A stretch of 64,000 nucleotides of DNA from Mesonia ostreae (GCF_031845265.1 NZ_JAVRBG010000013.1:1-64000); one strand, 5' to 3'. Shown: positions 54,308-63,554, numbered from the stretch's first letter. Notes: a model not told the origin generated them from the sequence alone. Program-made: numbers and translations.

Positions 54308-54348
54308 AAAAATATAGATTTAGTCTTATGACTAAATCTATATTTTTT
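54307..54348 (-). terminator. hairpin terminator at the ftsH stop codon
   Basis: Arms 54307-54325 and 54330-54348 form a 19-bp perfect stem with a TTAT loop. The stem begins inside the ftsH stop codon, and the following minus-strand sequence is T-rich. Confidence 0.85.
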
Positions 54349-56353
54349 AAGATTCTGAAGTATTGTTTTCTTCAATGCTATCTTCCTTTGCCGAAAATAC
54401 TTCAGCAGATGGAGTTTCTTTTCCTTCTTTCTTGGCGTAAGGTCTATCTCCAAAAATTCGTTGCAAATCGTCTTTAAAAATAACTTCCTTATCCAATAAG
54501 ATTTCAGCTAACTGCGTAAGCTTATCTTGATGTAATGTCAATAAATCTATTGCTCTTTTATATTGTTCTTCAATGATATTAGAAATCTCTTTGTCAATCA
54601 ATTCAGAAGTCTTCTCACTATAAGGTTTGGTGAAGTTATATTCACTCTGTCCAGAAGAATCATAATAGGTAAGGTTACCCACGTTTTCATTAAGACCATA
54701 GATGGTTACCATCGCTTTTGCTTGCTTGGTTACTTTTTCTAAATCGCTTAATGCTCCTGTAGAAATCTTATTAAAGATTACTTTCTCTGCAGCTCTACCT
54801 CCCATAGTGGCACACATTTCGTCCAACATTTGTTCGGTACGAACAATAAGTCTTTCCTCTGGTAAATACCAAGCTGCTCCTAGAGATTGACCTCTAGGTA
54901 CAATGGTAACTTTCACTAGGGGAGCCGCATGCTCTAACATCCAGCTTACCGTAGCGTGACCAGCTTCGTGAAAAGCAATCGCTTTCTTTTCATCTGGCGT
55001 AATAATTTTATTTTTCTTCTCTAGACCTCCTACAATTCTATCTACAGCATCCAGGAAATCTTGTTTTCCTACTGCTTTGTTTCCTTTTCTAGCAGCAATT
55101 AACGCCGCTTCGTTACAAACATTCGCAATATCTGCTCCAGAGAAACCTGGTGTCTGTTTCGCTAGGAATTCCGTATCCAATTCATCAGCTACTTTCTTAA
55201 GAGGTCTTAAGTGAACTTCAAAGATTTCTTTACGTTCTCTAATATCTGGTAGATCAACATAAATTTGTCTGTCAAAACGTCCTGCTCGCATTAAAGCTTT
55301 ATCCAAAACATCTGCACGGTTGGTTGCACCAATAACAATCACATTGGTATTGGTACCAAAACCATCCATTTCTGTAAGTAACTGGTTAAGCGTATTTTCT
55401 CTTTCGTCATTAGAACCTCCTAGGTTAGATTTCCCTCTTGCTCTACCAATGGCATCAATTTCATCAATAAAAATTATTGAAGGTGATTTTTCTTTTGCTT
55501 GTTTAAATAAGTCTCTTACTCTAGAAGCTCCAACTCCAACAAACATTTCTACAAAATCTGATCCAGACAAAGAGTAGAAAGGCACTTTGGCTTCTCCCGC
55601 AACTGCTTTTGCCAATAGCGTTTTACCGGTTCCTGGAGGTCCTACCAATAGGGCTCCTTTTGGAATTTTACCACCTAAGGCGGTATACTTTTCTGGGGTT
55701 TTTAAGAAATCTACAATTTCTTGAACCTCTTCTTTTGCGCCTTGTAAACCAGCTACATCTTTAAATGAAGCTTTAACATCTGTATTTTTATCAAAAAGTT
55801 TTGCCTTAGATTTACCGATGTTAAAAATTTGTCCGCCAGGGCCTCCTCCTCCGCCGCCGCTCATTCTACGCATAATAAAGATCCAAACTCCAATGATTAA
55901 AATAAAAGGAAGTAACGACCAAATAAGATCTCCCCAAACATCAGAATGGGTTTCGTTTACTCTTATGGTATCTAGATTGTACTCATTTTTAATTTCATCA
56001 AAATCATTTTCAAAATTTTGAAGATCTCCTAGTTCAAAGGTGTAATTTGGAGTTTCACCGCTAGGTAGAATTTCTTTTTCTTTGTTTTTTTGGTGCTTAG
56101 GTAGTTGCTCTGCTTGCTCGGTTAGGTAAACGTTAGCAGTTCTTTTATTAATAACTACTACTTTTTTTACTTCTCCTTCTTTCAGAAAAGATTCAAACTC
56201 AGCGATATTCGTTTTAGCTGGTTCATTAAAACCGCTTCCGCTAAAGAAATTGATTCCTAAAAAGATAAGTATAATTCCCGCGTAGATCCAATACGAATTG
56301 AATTTAGGCTTATGACCGCCTTCGGGCTTTTTTTTGTCTTGTTGCTTAGCCAT
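54347..56353 (-). CDS. ftsH: ATP-dependent membrane zinc protease FtsH
   Basis: Inner membrane AAA+ metalloprotease that degrades misfolded membrane proteins and regulators. Two transmembrane helices (about residues 22-40 and 135-155) flank a periplasmic domain. Walker A is GPPGTGKT near 234, Walker B DEIDAIGR, the SRH ends RAGRFDRQ, and the zinc site is HEAGH near 460. It has 668 residues. The frame runs to 56416, but the ATG at 56353 (AKQQDKKKPEGG) is chosen as the earlier residues overlap rsfS. It follows rsfS by 20 bp. Confidence 0.95.
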   Translation of the reverse strand: MAKQQDKKKPEGGHKPKFNSYWIYAGIILIFLGINFFSGSGFNEPAKTNIAEFESFLKEGEVKKVVVINKRTANVYLTEQAEQLPKHQKNKEKEILPSGETPNYTFELGDLQNFENDFDEIKNEYNLDTIRVNETHSDVWGDLIWSLLPFILIIGVWIFIMRRMSGGGGGGPGGQIFNIGKSKAKLFDKNTDVKASFKDVAGLQGAKEEVQEIVDFLKTPEKYTALGGKIPKGALLVGPPGTGKTLLAKAVAGEAKVPFYSLSGSDFVEMFVGVGASRVRDLFKQAKEKSPSIIFIDEIDAIGRARGKSNLGGSNDERENTLNQLLTEMDGFGTNTNVIVIGATNRADVLDKALMRAGRFDRQIYVDLPDIRERKEIFEVHLRPLKKVADELDTEFLAKQTPGFSGADIANVCNEAALIAARKGNKAVGKQDFLDAVDRIVGGLEKKNKIITPDEKKAIAFHEAGHATVSWMLEHAAPLVKVTIVPRGQSLGAAWYLPEERLIVRTEQMLDEMCATMGGRAAEKVIFNKISTGALSDLEKVTKQAKAMVTIYGLNENVGNLTYYDSSGQSEYNFTKPYSEKTSELIDKEISNIIEEQYKRAIDLLTLHQDKLTQLAEILLDKEVIFKDDLQRIFGDRPYAKKEGKETPSAEVFSAKEDSIEENNTSES

Positions 56354-56373
56354 TATGTAAAAGTGCTTGTAAT

Positions 56374-56745
56374 TTAGTAATTTGTTTGTATTGTGGTAGA
56401 TTTGGCATCTCCCCAAAGGCCTTCAATATCGTAAAATTCTCTAATGTGTTTTTGAAAAACGTGAACTACAACATTTACATAATCAATAAGGACCCATTCG
56501 GCATTTTCTGTGCCTTCCACATGCCAAGGCTTGTCTTTTAAAGACTTGCTTACTCCTTTTTGAACAGAGTTAACAATAGCGTTTACTTGGGTGTTGGAAG
56601 TACCATTACAAATTACAAAATAGTCACAAACCGTATTTTCAATCTCGCGAAGATCTAGTATGCGTATGTCATTACCCTTAACATCTTCTATACCTTTTAT
56701 GATTTGCGTTAGGAGTAGGTCTGTGTTATTTTCAGTTTTTATCAT
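56374..56745 (-). CDS. rsfS: ribosomal silencing factor RsfS
   Basis: A 123-residue protein that binds ribosomal protein uL14 and blocks subunit joining in starved cells. Family text: ILDLREIENTVCDYFVICNGTSN, WHVEGTENAEWVLIDYVNVVVHVF and FYDIEGLWGDA. It is first in an rsfS-ftsH unit, preceded by an exact -7 box, and divergent from birA. Confidence 0.95.
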   Translation of the reverse strand: MIKTENNTDLLLTQIIKGIEDVKGNDIRILDLREIENTVCDYFVICNGTSNTQVNAIVNSVQKGVSKSLKDKPWHVEGTENAEWVLIDYVNVVVHVFQKHIREFYDIEGLWGDAKSTTIQTNY

Positions 56746-56764
56746 TAAATTTATTTATTTTGTG

Positions 56765-56772
56765 CAAAGTTA
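56765..56772 (-). promoter_or_regulatory. -7 promoter box for rsfS-ftsH
   Basis: The minus strand reads TAACTTTG (exact TAnnTTTG), 19 bp before the rsfS ATG. Confidence 0.5.
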
Positions 56773-56837
56773 TTATTTTTTGCTCTTTTTTTGCATTGTT
56801 AACAAAAACTTATCGTTCTATTATCAACACTTTTTTT

Positions 56838-57569
56838 ATGAAGAGTATCAAAGTCCGTACCACCCCATCTACTAATATCTATTTGCGTGAATTATATCGT
56901 GCCAATCCTAACATAAAAAACTGTTATGTAGTTGCCGAAAATCAAACGCAGGGAAGAGGACAAATGGGCGCTAATTGGAATTCAGAAAAAGGTAAGAACC
57001 TAACCTTTAGCGTTCTTTTAGACGGTTTAAATCTTAAAATAGAAAACCAGTTTAAATTAAGTGCTATTACTTCTTTGGCAGTTTTAAAGGTGTTAAAGAG
57101 GTTGGGCGTTCTTAATTTAAAAGTAAAATGGCCTAACGACATATTGGCAGATGGATTTAAAATTTGTGGAATTCTTATTGAAAACATTTTTGGCAATCAA
57201 AAAATTAATACTGCAATCATTGGAGTAGGGCTTAATGTAAACCAGATAAATTTTGATACTTTGTACAGAGCTTCTTCATTAAAAGAACTTACGGGCATTC
57301 ATTATGATTTGGACAATGTGCTAAAACAATTGGTGCAACAGATTGAAAATGATATCTATGAGTTTTTAACATTTTCTCACGAAGCTATTTTAGAAAAATA
57401 CCACAAACATTTGTTTAGAATGGAAAAGGCTTCTACTTTTCAATTTCCCAACGGAGAGCGAACTACGGGCATCATAAAAAAAGTCTCCCAACAAGGTTTG
57501 TTAGAAATCTTGTTTGAAGACGAGAAACTAAGCTCTTTTGAAATCAAAGAAATTAGGCTGCTTTATTAA
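56838..57569 (+). CDS. birA: biotin-[acetyl-CoA-carboxylase] ligase
   Basis: A 243-residue cytoplasmic ligase that attaches biotin to the carrier protein of acyl-CoA carboxylases. The biotinyl-AMP site is in TQGRGQMGANW, and WPNDI, KICGILIE and GVGLNVNQ are diagnostic. It lacks the N-terminal HTH of E. coli BirA, so it is an enzyme only (group I). The ATG at 56838 is used; an in-frame ATG at 56760 would add an unrelated hydrophobic stretch. It overlaps the convergent next gene by 4 bp. Confidence 0.93.
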   Translation: MKSIKVRTTPSTNIYLRELYRANPNIKNCYVVAENQTQGRGQMGANWNSEKGKNLTFSVLLDGLNLKIENQFKLSAITSLAVLKVLKRLGVLNLKVKWPNDILADGFKICGILIENIFGNQKINTAIIGVGLNVNQINFDTLYRASSLKELTGIHYDLDNVLKQLVQQIENDIYEFLTFSHEAILEKYHKHLFRMEKASTFQFPNGERTTGIIKKVSQQGLLEILFEDEKLSSFEIKEIRLLY

Positions 57570-57958
57570 AGCTTAGCCATGTTCTCACATAGGGCATTGA
57601 TAAAGTTTTTTAATGGAATTTTAATCATCATGGCCATCATAGCATTAAACTCTCCTTCAAAAACAAGTTGTACTTCGCTTTCTTCGGAAGAAATTTCAGC
57701 AATATTTGCGGTAAGCGTAAACGGAAGCTTTTCACTTCTTGCGCCCAAAATTACTTGATGGAAAGGAGTTGTGTCCTTGATAAGAAGTTTAATTTCTGGC
57801 ATTCCTTTAAGTTGAAACAAAAAACTATCCTCACCTTTTACCTCAAACTTTTGTATAGAATTGGGCATAATGCTTTCGTAATTTTTTACTTCGGTAAGAA
57901 AATGGAATAATTCTTCCTGACTTTTATTGACCTTATTTTTTTCGCTTTCTAAGTGCAT
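57566..57958 (-). CDS. SRPBCC/START-like protein
   Basis: A 130-residue cytoplasmic protein with the helix-grip lay-out of the SRPBCC superfamily: VNKSQEELFHFLTEVKNYESIMP, then alternating strands and a long C-terminal helix. Orthologues are common in flavobacteria beside pyrE, to my memory; function is unknown. The start MHLESEKNKV at 57958 leaves a 2-bp gap to pyrE; a second ATG at 57979 lies inside pyrE. Confidence 0.78.
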   Translation of the reverse strand: MHLESEKNKVNKSQEELFHFLTEVKNYESIMPNSIQKFEVKGEDSFLFQLKGMPEIKLLIKDTTPFHQVILGARSEKLPFTLTANIAEISSEESEVQLVFEGEFNAMMAMMIKIPLKNFINALCENMAKL

Positions 57959-57960
57959 AT

Positions 57961-58608
57961 TTATAATTTTGGACTCCAAGTAGAAGGATTATTTCTCCAA
58001 TCTTGAAGCGTTTCTAGCTCTTTTCTGTTTAAATAATTATTTTCGTAGGCTTGCTCTATAAGCGCAGAGTAGTCACTTAACGTGTGTACTTCTAAATGCT
58101 CTTTTTCAAAATTTTCTTTTGCTACATCAAATCCGTAAGAGAAAATAGCAAGCATTCCTTTTACATTGCAATTCGCACTCTTTAAGGCTTTTACCGCATT
58201 AAGACTACTGTTTCCTGTGCTAATTAGATCTTCAATTACCACGACACTTTGTCCGCCTTCCAAATGACCTTCAATCTGGTTTTGTCTTCCGTGTTTTTTA
58301 GCTTCCGGTCTCACGTATACAAAAGGAACTCCTAAATATTCAGCAACAAGCATCCCAATTCCTATGGCTCCAGTAGCTACACCTGCAATTACATCGGCTT
58401 TGCCATAAATTTTTTCTACTTGTTTGGCCATATGGTCTCTTACAAAGTTACGAATGGGCGGATAAGATAAAATAATTCGGTTATCGCAGTAAATGGGTGA
58501 CTTCCATCCACTAGACCATGTAAAAGGTTCTTGCGGGTTTAATTTAATTGCTTTAATTTGCAACAGTAATTCAGCTGTTTTTTTGGCAGTTTCTTTATCT
58601 AAAATCAT
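57961..58608 (-). CDS. pyrE: orotate phosphoribosyltransferase
   Basis: A 215-residue enzyme that joins orotate to PRPP to form OMP in pyrimidine synthesis. The PRPP loop is VVVIEDLISTGNSS, with GVATGAIGIGMLVAEYLGVPFVYVRPEAKKHG before it. The start codon lies only 7 bp from the divergent NUDIX start. It is cotranscribed with the SRPBCC-like gene. Confidence 0.96.
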   Translation of the reverse strand: MILDKETAKKTAELLLQIKAIKLNPQEPFTWSSGWKSPIYCDNRIILSYPPIRNFVRDHMAKQVEKIYGKADVIAGVATGAIGIGMLVAEYLGVPFVYVRPEAKKHGRQNQIEGHLEGGQSVVVIEDLISTGNSSLNAVKALKSANCNVKGMLAIFSYGFDVAKENFEKEHLEVHTLSDYSALIEQAYENNYLNRKELETLQDWRNNPSTWSPKL

Positions 58609-58615
58609 TCTGTAA

Positions 58616-59239
58616 ATGTATAAAGTTTTTGTAAATGATATTCCATTAATTCTTTCGACAAAGAAAGATATTGGAAATCAATATACTTCTATCCCAATTA
58701 AAACGGCGAAGATAAAACGTATTATTAAAAAAGTAAGTAAAGGAGAGCTTTTTTATGTAAATCTTTATCACGAAAAGGAAGATGAGTTGCTTGAAATTTT
58801 AAAAACTAAATTAAAAACGATTGTAGCTGGCGGCGGATTGGTATACAATGAAAAAGGAGAAATTTTATTTATTAAGCGTAAGGGAAGATGGGATTTGCCC
58901 AAAGGTAAGGCTGAAGATGGCGAAAGTATTGAGGAGACTTCCTTAAGAGAAGTAGAGGAGGAGACCCAAGTAGAAGGTTTAGAGATTACCAAATTTTTAC
59001 AAGTGACGTATCATATTCTAAAACGAAATGGAAAATACAAATTGAAGGAAACGCATTGGTTCGAAATGAAAACCTGTTATAAGGGAGAGCTAGTGCCTCA
59101 AAAAAATGAAGGTATTAAAAAAGCGAAATGGAAAAACTTTGAAAAAAGTCAAAAAGCGCTTCAAAAATCCTATGAAAATATTAAACTACTTTTTCCTAAA
59201 GAGTATTTAATTCAGCATCCTAAAAACCGGATACACTAA
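58616..59239 (+). CDS. NUDIX hydrolase
   Basis: A 207-residue hydrolase. An N-terminal extension of about 65 residues precedes the NUDIX fold. The NUDIX box is GKAEDGESIEETSLREVEEE followed by TQV, so the catalytic glutamates are present while the usual terminal glycine is glutamine. The substrate, some nucleoside diphosphate derivative, is unknown. The N-terminal extension occurs in many Bacteroidetes members. The 3' end overlaps the convergent M14 gene by 33 bp. Confidence 0.9.
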   Translation: MYKVFVNDIPLILSTKKDIGNQYTSIPIKTAKIKRIIKKVSKGELFYVNLYHEKEDELLEILKTKLKTIVAGGGLVYNEKGEILFIKRKGRWDLPKGKAEDGESIEETSLREVEEETQVEGLEITKFLQVTYHILKRNGKYKLKETHWFEMKTCYKGELVPQKNEGIKKAKWKNFEKSQKALQKSYENIKLLFPKEYLIQHPKNRIH

Positions 59240-60958
59240 ATGGGCTTTTTCGTAATTGGGACTTTTCTTATGAATCCAATCCAATTGCGCATACCAGTTA
59301 TTTCTAAAGGCTTTGTCTTTGGCTTTTTTGTCTTCAAAGGCTTTCTTTACGGAAGGGTTTTCTTTTAAGAAAGAAAGTGCTATGTCTTCAAATACATACG
59401 GAGAGAAACCTTCTTTTTGCTGAAGAATGGTGTCGAAAAAATTCCAATTAAAAAAAGAATCTACTGCGGAAGGCTCTAAAGTCTCTAGCAAATATCGCAT
59501 TCCAGCTTGGTGCGTAGGAACAATCATATCTCCTTTTCTAAACTTTACTCTTTTAACGGAGGCGGTAACGCTAGTATTTTTGTGAAGGTAATGTCCTTCA
59601 TAGGGAGTAGATGAAGTCTCAAAATTTTTGATTCTATAAACCTCTACTTCCATGAGGCTATCTTTTTCTAAAGTCTCGAAATCTATCTTATTTGCTAGAA
59701 GCCGGTCTTTAATTGCCCACCATCCTTGCGGAATCACATAAGCTTTTGGAATAGAAATACTGTCTTTCGCTTGGAAATAATCATAATACGAGACTTCTTT
59801 ATGAAACGGTTTCTCTTTATTGTATTTAAGTCGGGATAGCTGAGTGACTTCACTTTTAAGCTTTTCAGCTTCATAGCCTTGAAAATCGATGGTGGTAAGC
59901 GTGTCCTTATTCACCGCATAATTAATAGGGTAGAATTTCGAGTCTTCAAAGTACTTTTGATTTTCAGCGCGGAGTTTTTTAATGCGACCTTCGCTATTTT
60001 CAATAATATCTATACAAGTGGTCATCAATTCATAGGTGCTTTCTACTCGCTGTTGATAAGGCTTTAACATGTGGGTTTCTATCATCAACCCCAGTGTGTT
60101 CCATAAAGTGGTATATCCTGTAGAATATCTAGGAGTATCGAGAAATTGAGAAAAACCTTTTTCGGGCACTTCATTAAATACATTTACATACGGAGTTATG
60201 GGAATTCCTTTTACAGCCAAACTATCTTCCAATTGGATCATAAGATTCTCTTTCAGGTATTTTCCCAAAGAGCCTCCCAATCTATTGTGTTGCGTAAGAA
60301 GATGTGTTAGCGTATATTGATAATCTGCGCCATTGCTTACATGGTTGTCAATAAAAACATCTGGATTCACTTGATGAAAAATTTCCGCGAAAGCGAACGC
60401 ATTTTTAGAATCCATTTTAATAAAATCGCGGTTGAGGTCATAATTTCTAGCATTTCCTCTAAAACCGTATTCCTTAGGTCCGTTTTGATTGGTGCGAGAA
60501 GTACTGTTTCTATTTAATGCGCCTCCAACATTATATATAGGTATGGTTGCAATCACCGTATTTTTTGGCGCTTTTAAAGAATCCTGAGCAAATTTTCTCA
60601 ACATGATCATAGTAGCATCTATCCCATCACTTTCTCCAGGATGAATACCGTTATTAATGAGTAAAACGGTTTTGTTTTTATGAATAGCACTCCAGTCGAA
60701 ATTACTTTCTGGATCGTAGACAACTAAATGCAAAGGCTCCCCGCTATCTGTAATTCCAACCTTTTTCATTTGGATAGTTGTAAAAGCGTCGTCTAATTGA
60801 GTATAAAAATCTATAACTTCTTTATAAGTTCCCGTTTCTTCACCATTCGATTTTTCGAAGGTGGTAGATAAGTCATATTCTTTAGTGATTTTGTATTTTG
60901 ATAGGTCACAGCTGGTTATAATGACTATAGTAAGGATTAAGATGCTTATGTTTTTCAT
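59207..60958 (-). CDS. M14 family zinc carboxypeptidase, lipoprotein
   Basis: A 583-residue envelope peptidase with lipoprotein signal (lipobox ITSC, Cys17). The zinc ligands are in GIHPGES (His, Glu) and FIDNHVSN (His); the catalytic glutamate is probably in LMIETHML. The C-terminal third is a separate domain of unknown role. Related Bacteroidetes enzymes act on extracellular peptides. A palindromic promoter region separates it from the divergent T9SS-sorted gene. Confidence 0.9.
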   Translation of the reverse strand: MKNISILILTIVIITSCDLSKYKITKEYDLSTTFEKSNGEETGTYKEVIDFYTQLDDAFTTIQMKKVGITDSGEPLHLVVYDPESNFDWSAIHKNKTVLLINNGIHPGESDGIDATMIMLRKFAQDSLKAPKNTVIATIPIYNVGGALNRNSTSRTNQNGPKEYGFRGNARNYDLNRDFIKMDSKNAFAFAEIFHQVNPDVFIDNHVSNGADYQYTLTHLLTQHNRLGGSLGKYLKENLMIQLEDSLAVKGIPITPYVNVFNEVPEKGFSQFLDTPRYSTGYTTLWNTLGLMIETHMLKPYQQRVESTYELMTTCIDIIENSEGRIKKLRAENQKYFEDSKFYPINYAVNKDTLTTIDFQGYEAEKLKSEVTQLSRLKYNKEKPFHKEVSYYDYFQAKDSISIPKAYVIPQGWWAIKDRLLANKIDFETLEKDSLMEVEVYRIKNFETSSTPYEGHYLHKNTSVTASVKRVKFRKGDMIVPTHQAGMRYLLETLEPSAVDSFFNWNFFDTILQQKEGFSPYVFEDIALSFLKENPSVKKAFEDKKAKDKAFRNNWYAQLDWIHKKSPNYEKAHLVYPVFRMLN

Positions 60959-60985
60959 AAAGGATAAAATTTCAAGTGAAAGCTA

Positions 60986-61015
60986 TTGAATTATGAAACT
61001 AAATTAGTAATTTAG
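60986..61015. promoter_or_regulatory. palindromic divergent promoter
   Basis: CTAAATTAGTAATTTAG at 60999-61015 is a perfect 17-bp palindrome around a G. Each strand reads TAATTTAG, one mismatch from TAnnTTTG. On the plus strand TTG at 60986-60988 lies 19 bp upstream, a well-spaced -33; on the minus strand TTG lies 16 bp away. It lies between the M14 and T9SS genes. Confidence 0.5.
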
Positions 61016-61045
61016 GCGCTTACAAACTTATAAACCCGAATTAAA

Positions 61046-61927
61046 ATGAAAAAAATTACTTTATTGGCAGCTGCTTTTGCAGTGTCTACGTTTATGAATG
61101 CACAAGATGTTTTATCTCACTCTGTAGATAATTCTTTTATGGAAACTGGTTCTGTAGCATGTGCAGCGGGTGGAGGAACTCCACAGGCAACTTCTAGTGC
61201 AAACATTTTTTATAGATCTTATACTCCATCAGATTTTGGATATACAGGTGACTTTAATGTTGAAGGATCTGATTTCTTTATATCTTTTTCTGATGTAGGG
61301 GGAACTAATCCTACACATGATTATACGGTAAGATTTTATATTGCTGATGCTGCTTTCCCAGGAGGAAATTTAACTGAATTAGCTTCTGTAGATCTTCAAG
61401 CGACTGTTGAAGATGATGCAATGAAAATTGAAGCTAGATTAGATGATGTATTAACTTTATCAGCAAGTCAAGAAATTATTATTGGTCTCGATATTCCTGC
61501 ATCTCCAGAAGCTCCAAACAATTTAGATATGAGAATAGGTATTAATGCGGCTGGACAAAATGCTCCAAGTTATCTTTATGCTGAGGGTTGTGGTATTACT
61601 ACTCCAACACCTGCGGCTGACGTAGGAGACTTCCCTAACAATAATATAATTTTAGATTTAGTTGGAACTGGTACATTAGCAGTGGATAGTGCAATTGCTG
61701 CGCAAGTTTCTTTATACCCTAATCCAGTGAACAATGTATTAAACATTACTGTTCCTTCTTCTATTCAAATTGAAGGTGCTATGATGTATGATATCTTAGG
61801 GAAAGGTACGCAAGTAGAAGTTTCTGCTAATAATACTATCAATACTTCTTCTATAGCTTCTGGTGTTTATTTATTAACCATCAATACTAATGAAGGAAAC
61901 ATTACTAAAAAAGTAGTGAAGCAATAA
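61046..61927 (+). CDS. secreted protein with T9SS sorting domain
   Basis: A 293-residue exported protein. The signal peptide ends FMNAQD. A beta-rich domain (about 25-210) has an acidic aliphatic composition and few charges. The last 75 residues are a type A T9SS domain (SLYPNPVNNVLNI, MYDILGKG, SSIASGVYLLTI, KKVVKQ), which directs passage through the type IX system and surface anchoring or release. The function of the body is unknown. It ends at a terminator. Confidence 0.92.
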   Translation: MKKITLLAAAFAVSTFMNAQDVLSHSVDNSFMETGSVACAAGGGTPQATSSANIFYRSYTPSDFGYTGDFNVEGSDFFISFSDVGGTNPTHDYTVRFYIADAAFPGGNLTELASVDLQATVEDDAMKIEARLDDVLTLSASQEIIIGLDIPASPEAPNNLDMRIGINAAGQNAPSYLYAEGCGITTPTPAADVGDFPNNNIILDLVGTGTLAVDSAIAAQVSLYPNPVNNVLNITVPSSIQIEGAMMYDILGKGTQVEVSANNTINTSSIASGVYLLTINTNEGNITKKVVKQ

Positions 61928-61950
61928 GCTTTAAAACTTTTAGATATTTT

Positions 61951-61977
61951 AAAAGCTCCCATTAGGGAGCTTTTTTT
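61951..61977 (+). terminator. intrinsic terminator after the T9SS-sorted gene
   Basis: AAAAGCTCCC (61951-61960) pairs with GGGAGCTTTT (61965-61974), loop ATTA, then T residues. Confidence 0.9.
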
Positions 61978-62020
61978 ATGACTATACTTATGTGATTATC
62001 GTAGATTAATTTGTTATTCA

Positions 62021-62479
62021 TTAAGACTTCACTCGTACAGCATCTGGTACCAACATCGTATAATCCCCTTGGTTTCTAATCACATCTCTTACGATAGAAG
62101 AAGAAATATAACTTTTACCACTTGAAGTTAAAAGGAACACAGTTTCTATTTGTTCTAATTTTCTATTGGTATGCGCAATGGCTTTTTCAAATTCAAAATC
62201 TGCGGGATTTCTAAGACCTCTCAAGATGAAAGGCGCATTTTCTTTTATGCAAAAATCTACTGTTAGACCTTTATAGGTTTTCACTACGATTTTTGGCTCA
62301 TCTTTAAAAGCTTCTTCTACAAATTGTCTTCTTTCTTCTAAAGAAAACATATACTTCTTGTCGGCATTAACGCCTATAGCTAAGATTACCTCATCAAATA
62401 GCTGAAGGCTACGTTCTATAATATCATAATGTCCTAAGGTGATAGGATCAAATGATCCTGGAAAAACTGCTTTTTTCAT
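62021..62479 (-). CDS. coaD: phosphopantetheine adenylyltransferase
   Basis: A 152-residue cytoplasmic nucleotidyltransferase of the fourth step of coenzyme A synthesis. The motif PGSFDPITLGHYDII supplies the TxGH-type site, and YISSSIVRDV the second one. RGLRNPADFEFE is family text. It is 51 bp after ddl on the same strand and probably cotranscribed with it. Confidence 0.95.
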   Translation of the reverse strand: MKKAVFPGSFDPITLGHYDIIERSLQLFDEVILAIGVNADKKYMFSLEERRQFVEEAFKDEPKIVVKTYKGLTVDFCIKENAPFILRGLRNPADFEFEKAIAHTNRKLEQIETVFLLTSSGKSYISSSIVRDVIRNQGDYTMLVPDAVRVKS

Positions 62480-62530
62480 CGTAGTATTGTTTTTCTTGAA
62501 GTTACTAAATTATTGAGAAAGAGTTTCTTT

Positions 62531-63508
62531 CTACTGAAGAGTATTCTCTATAACGCTAGTAAACAAATCCTTTAATGTGATTCCGGCTGCTTTGGCTTGT
62601 TGTGGTAAAATGCTAGCCTCACTTAAGCCAGGACATGTGTTTACTTCTAGGAAATGAGGTTCATTATTATGAAAAATGAATTCTGCTCTCGTTAAGCCCT
62701 TTAGTTTTAAAGTTTTAAAAATTTTAATGGCTTGTCGTTTAACTTCTTCCGTTTGTTCTTTAGTGATGTTTGCTGGTGTAATTTCTTGAGACTGTCCTAA
62801 ATATTTTGCTTTATAATCAAAAAACTCATTTTCAGAAATAATTTCAGTAACAGGTAAAGCTATTATTTCTCCATTATAATTAATTACTCCTACAGAAACC
62901 TCTGTGCCATCCAAAAAGGATTCTATAATCACTTCTTCGTCCTCTTGATAAGAGAAGTGAATTGCTTCTAATAATTCCTGTTTCTTTTTTACTTTTGAAA
63001 TTCCGAAGCTACTTCCTGCTTTATTAGCTTTTACAAAACAAGGTAAACCTACGGTATCGATAATTTCATCCTCTAATATTTCATCTCCTTTATTGATAAA
63101 ATAATTGCTAGCTGTTTTGATGCCATACGCTTTTAAGATACTAATACAGTCCCGTTTATTAAAAGTTAACGCAGAGGAATAATAGTCACAAGAGGTTTGC
63201 TTCATTTTAACCGTTTCTAAATAAGCAGCAAATAAACCGTCTTCTCCGGGAGTACCGTGAATAATATTAAACACTGCATCAAAATTAACTTTTGAACCTT
63301 CAATAGTGGTAGAAAAATCTGATTTATCTATTTGGTATTTCTTGCCATTATCGGTAAGTACAAACCATTCTTCCTTTAATATATGAACCTTAAAAGCTTC
63401 GAACTTTTCTTGGTCTAAATAATCGTATACAAGTTGACCACTTTTTATAGAAATTTCGGCTTCGTTGGAATATCCACCCATAGCGATGGCGATCGTTTTC
63501 TTTTTCAT
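62531..63508 (-). CDS. ddl: D-alanine--D-alanine ligase
   Basis: A 325-residue ATP-grasp enzyme that makes the D-Ala-D-Ala dipeptide of peptidoglycan. AIAMGGYSNEAEISIKSG opens the family, with IIHGTPGEDG, EVSVGVI and the metal site FLEVNTCPGLSEAS. It is divergent from the PASTA gene 94 bp away; ddl beside a PASTA protein is a common Bacteroidetes order. Confidence 0.96.
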   Translation of the reverse strand: MKKKTIAIAMGGYSNEAEISIKSGQLVYDYLDQEKFEAFKVHILKEEWFVLTDNGKKYQIDKSDFSTTIEGSKVNFDAVFNIIHGTPGEDGLFAAYLETVKMKQTSCDYYSSALTFNKRDCISILKAYGIKTASNYFINKGDEILEDEIIDTVGLPCFVKANKAGSSFGISKVKKKQELLEAIHFSYQEDEEVIIESFLDGTEVSVGVINYNGEIIALPVTEIISENEFFDYKAKYLGQSQEITPANITKEQTEEVKRQAIKIFKTLKLKGLTRAEFIFHNNEPHFLEVNTCPGLSEASILPQQAKAAGITLKDLFTSVIENTLQ

Positions 63509-63554
63509 AAAATCATTATTGGATAATATAATAATATCGCTTGTTAAATCTCTA

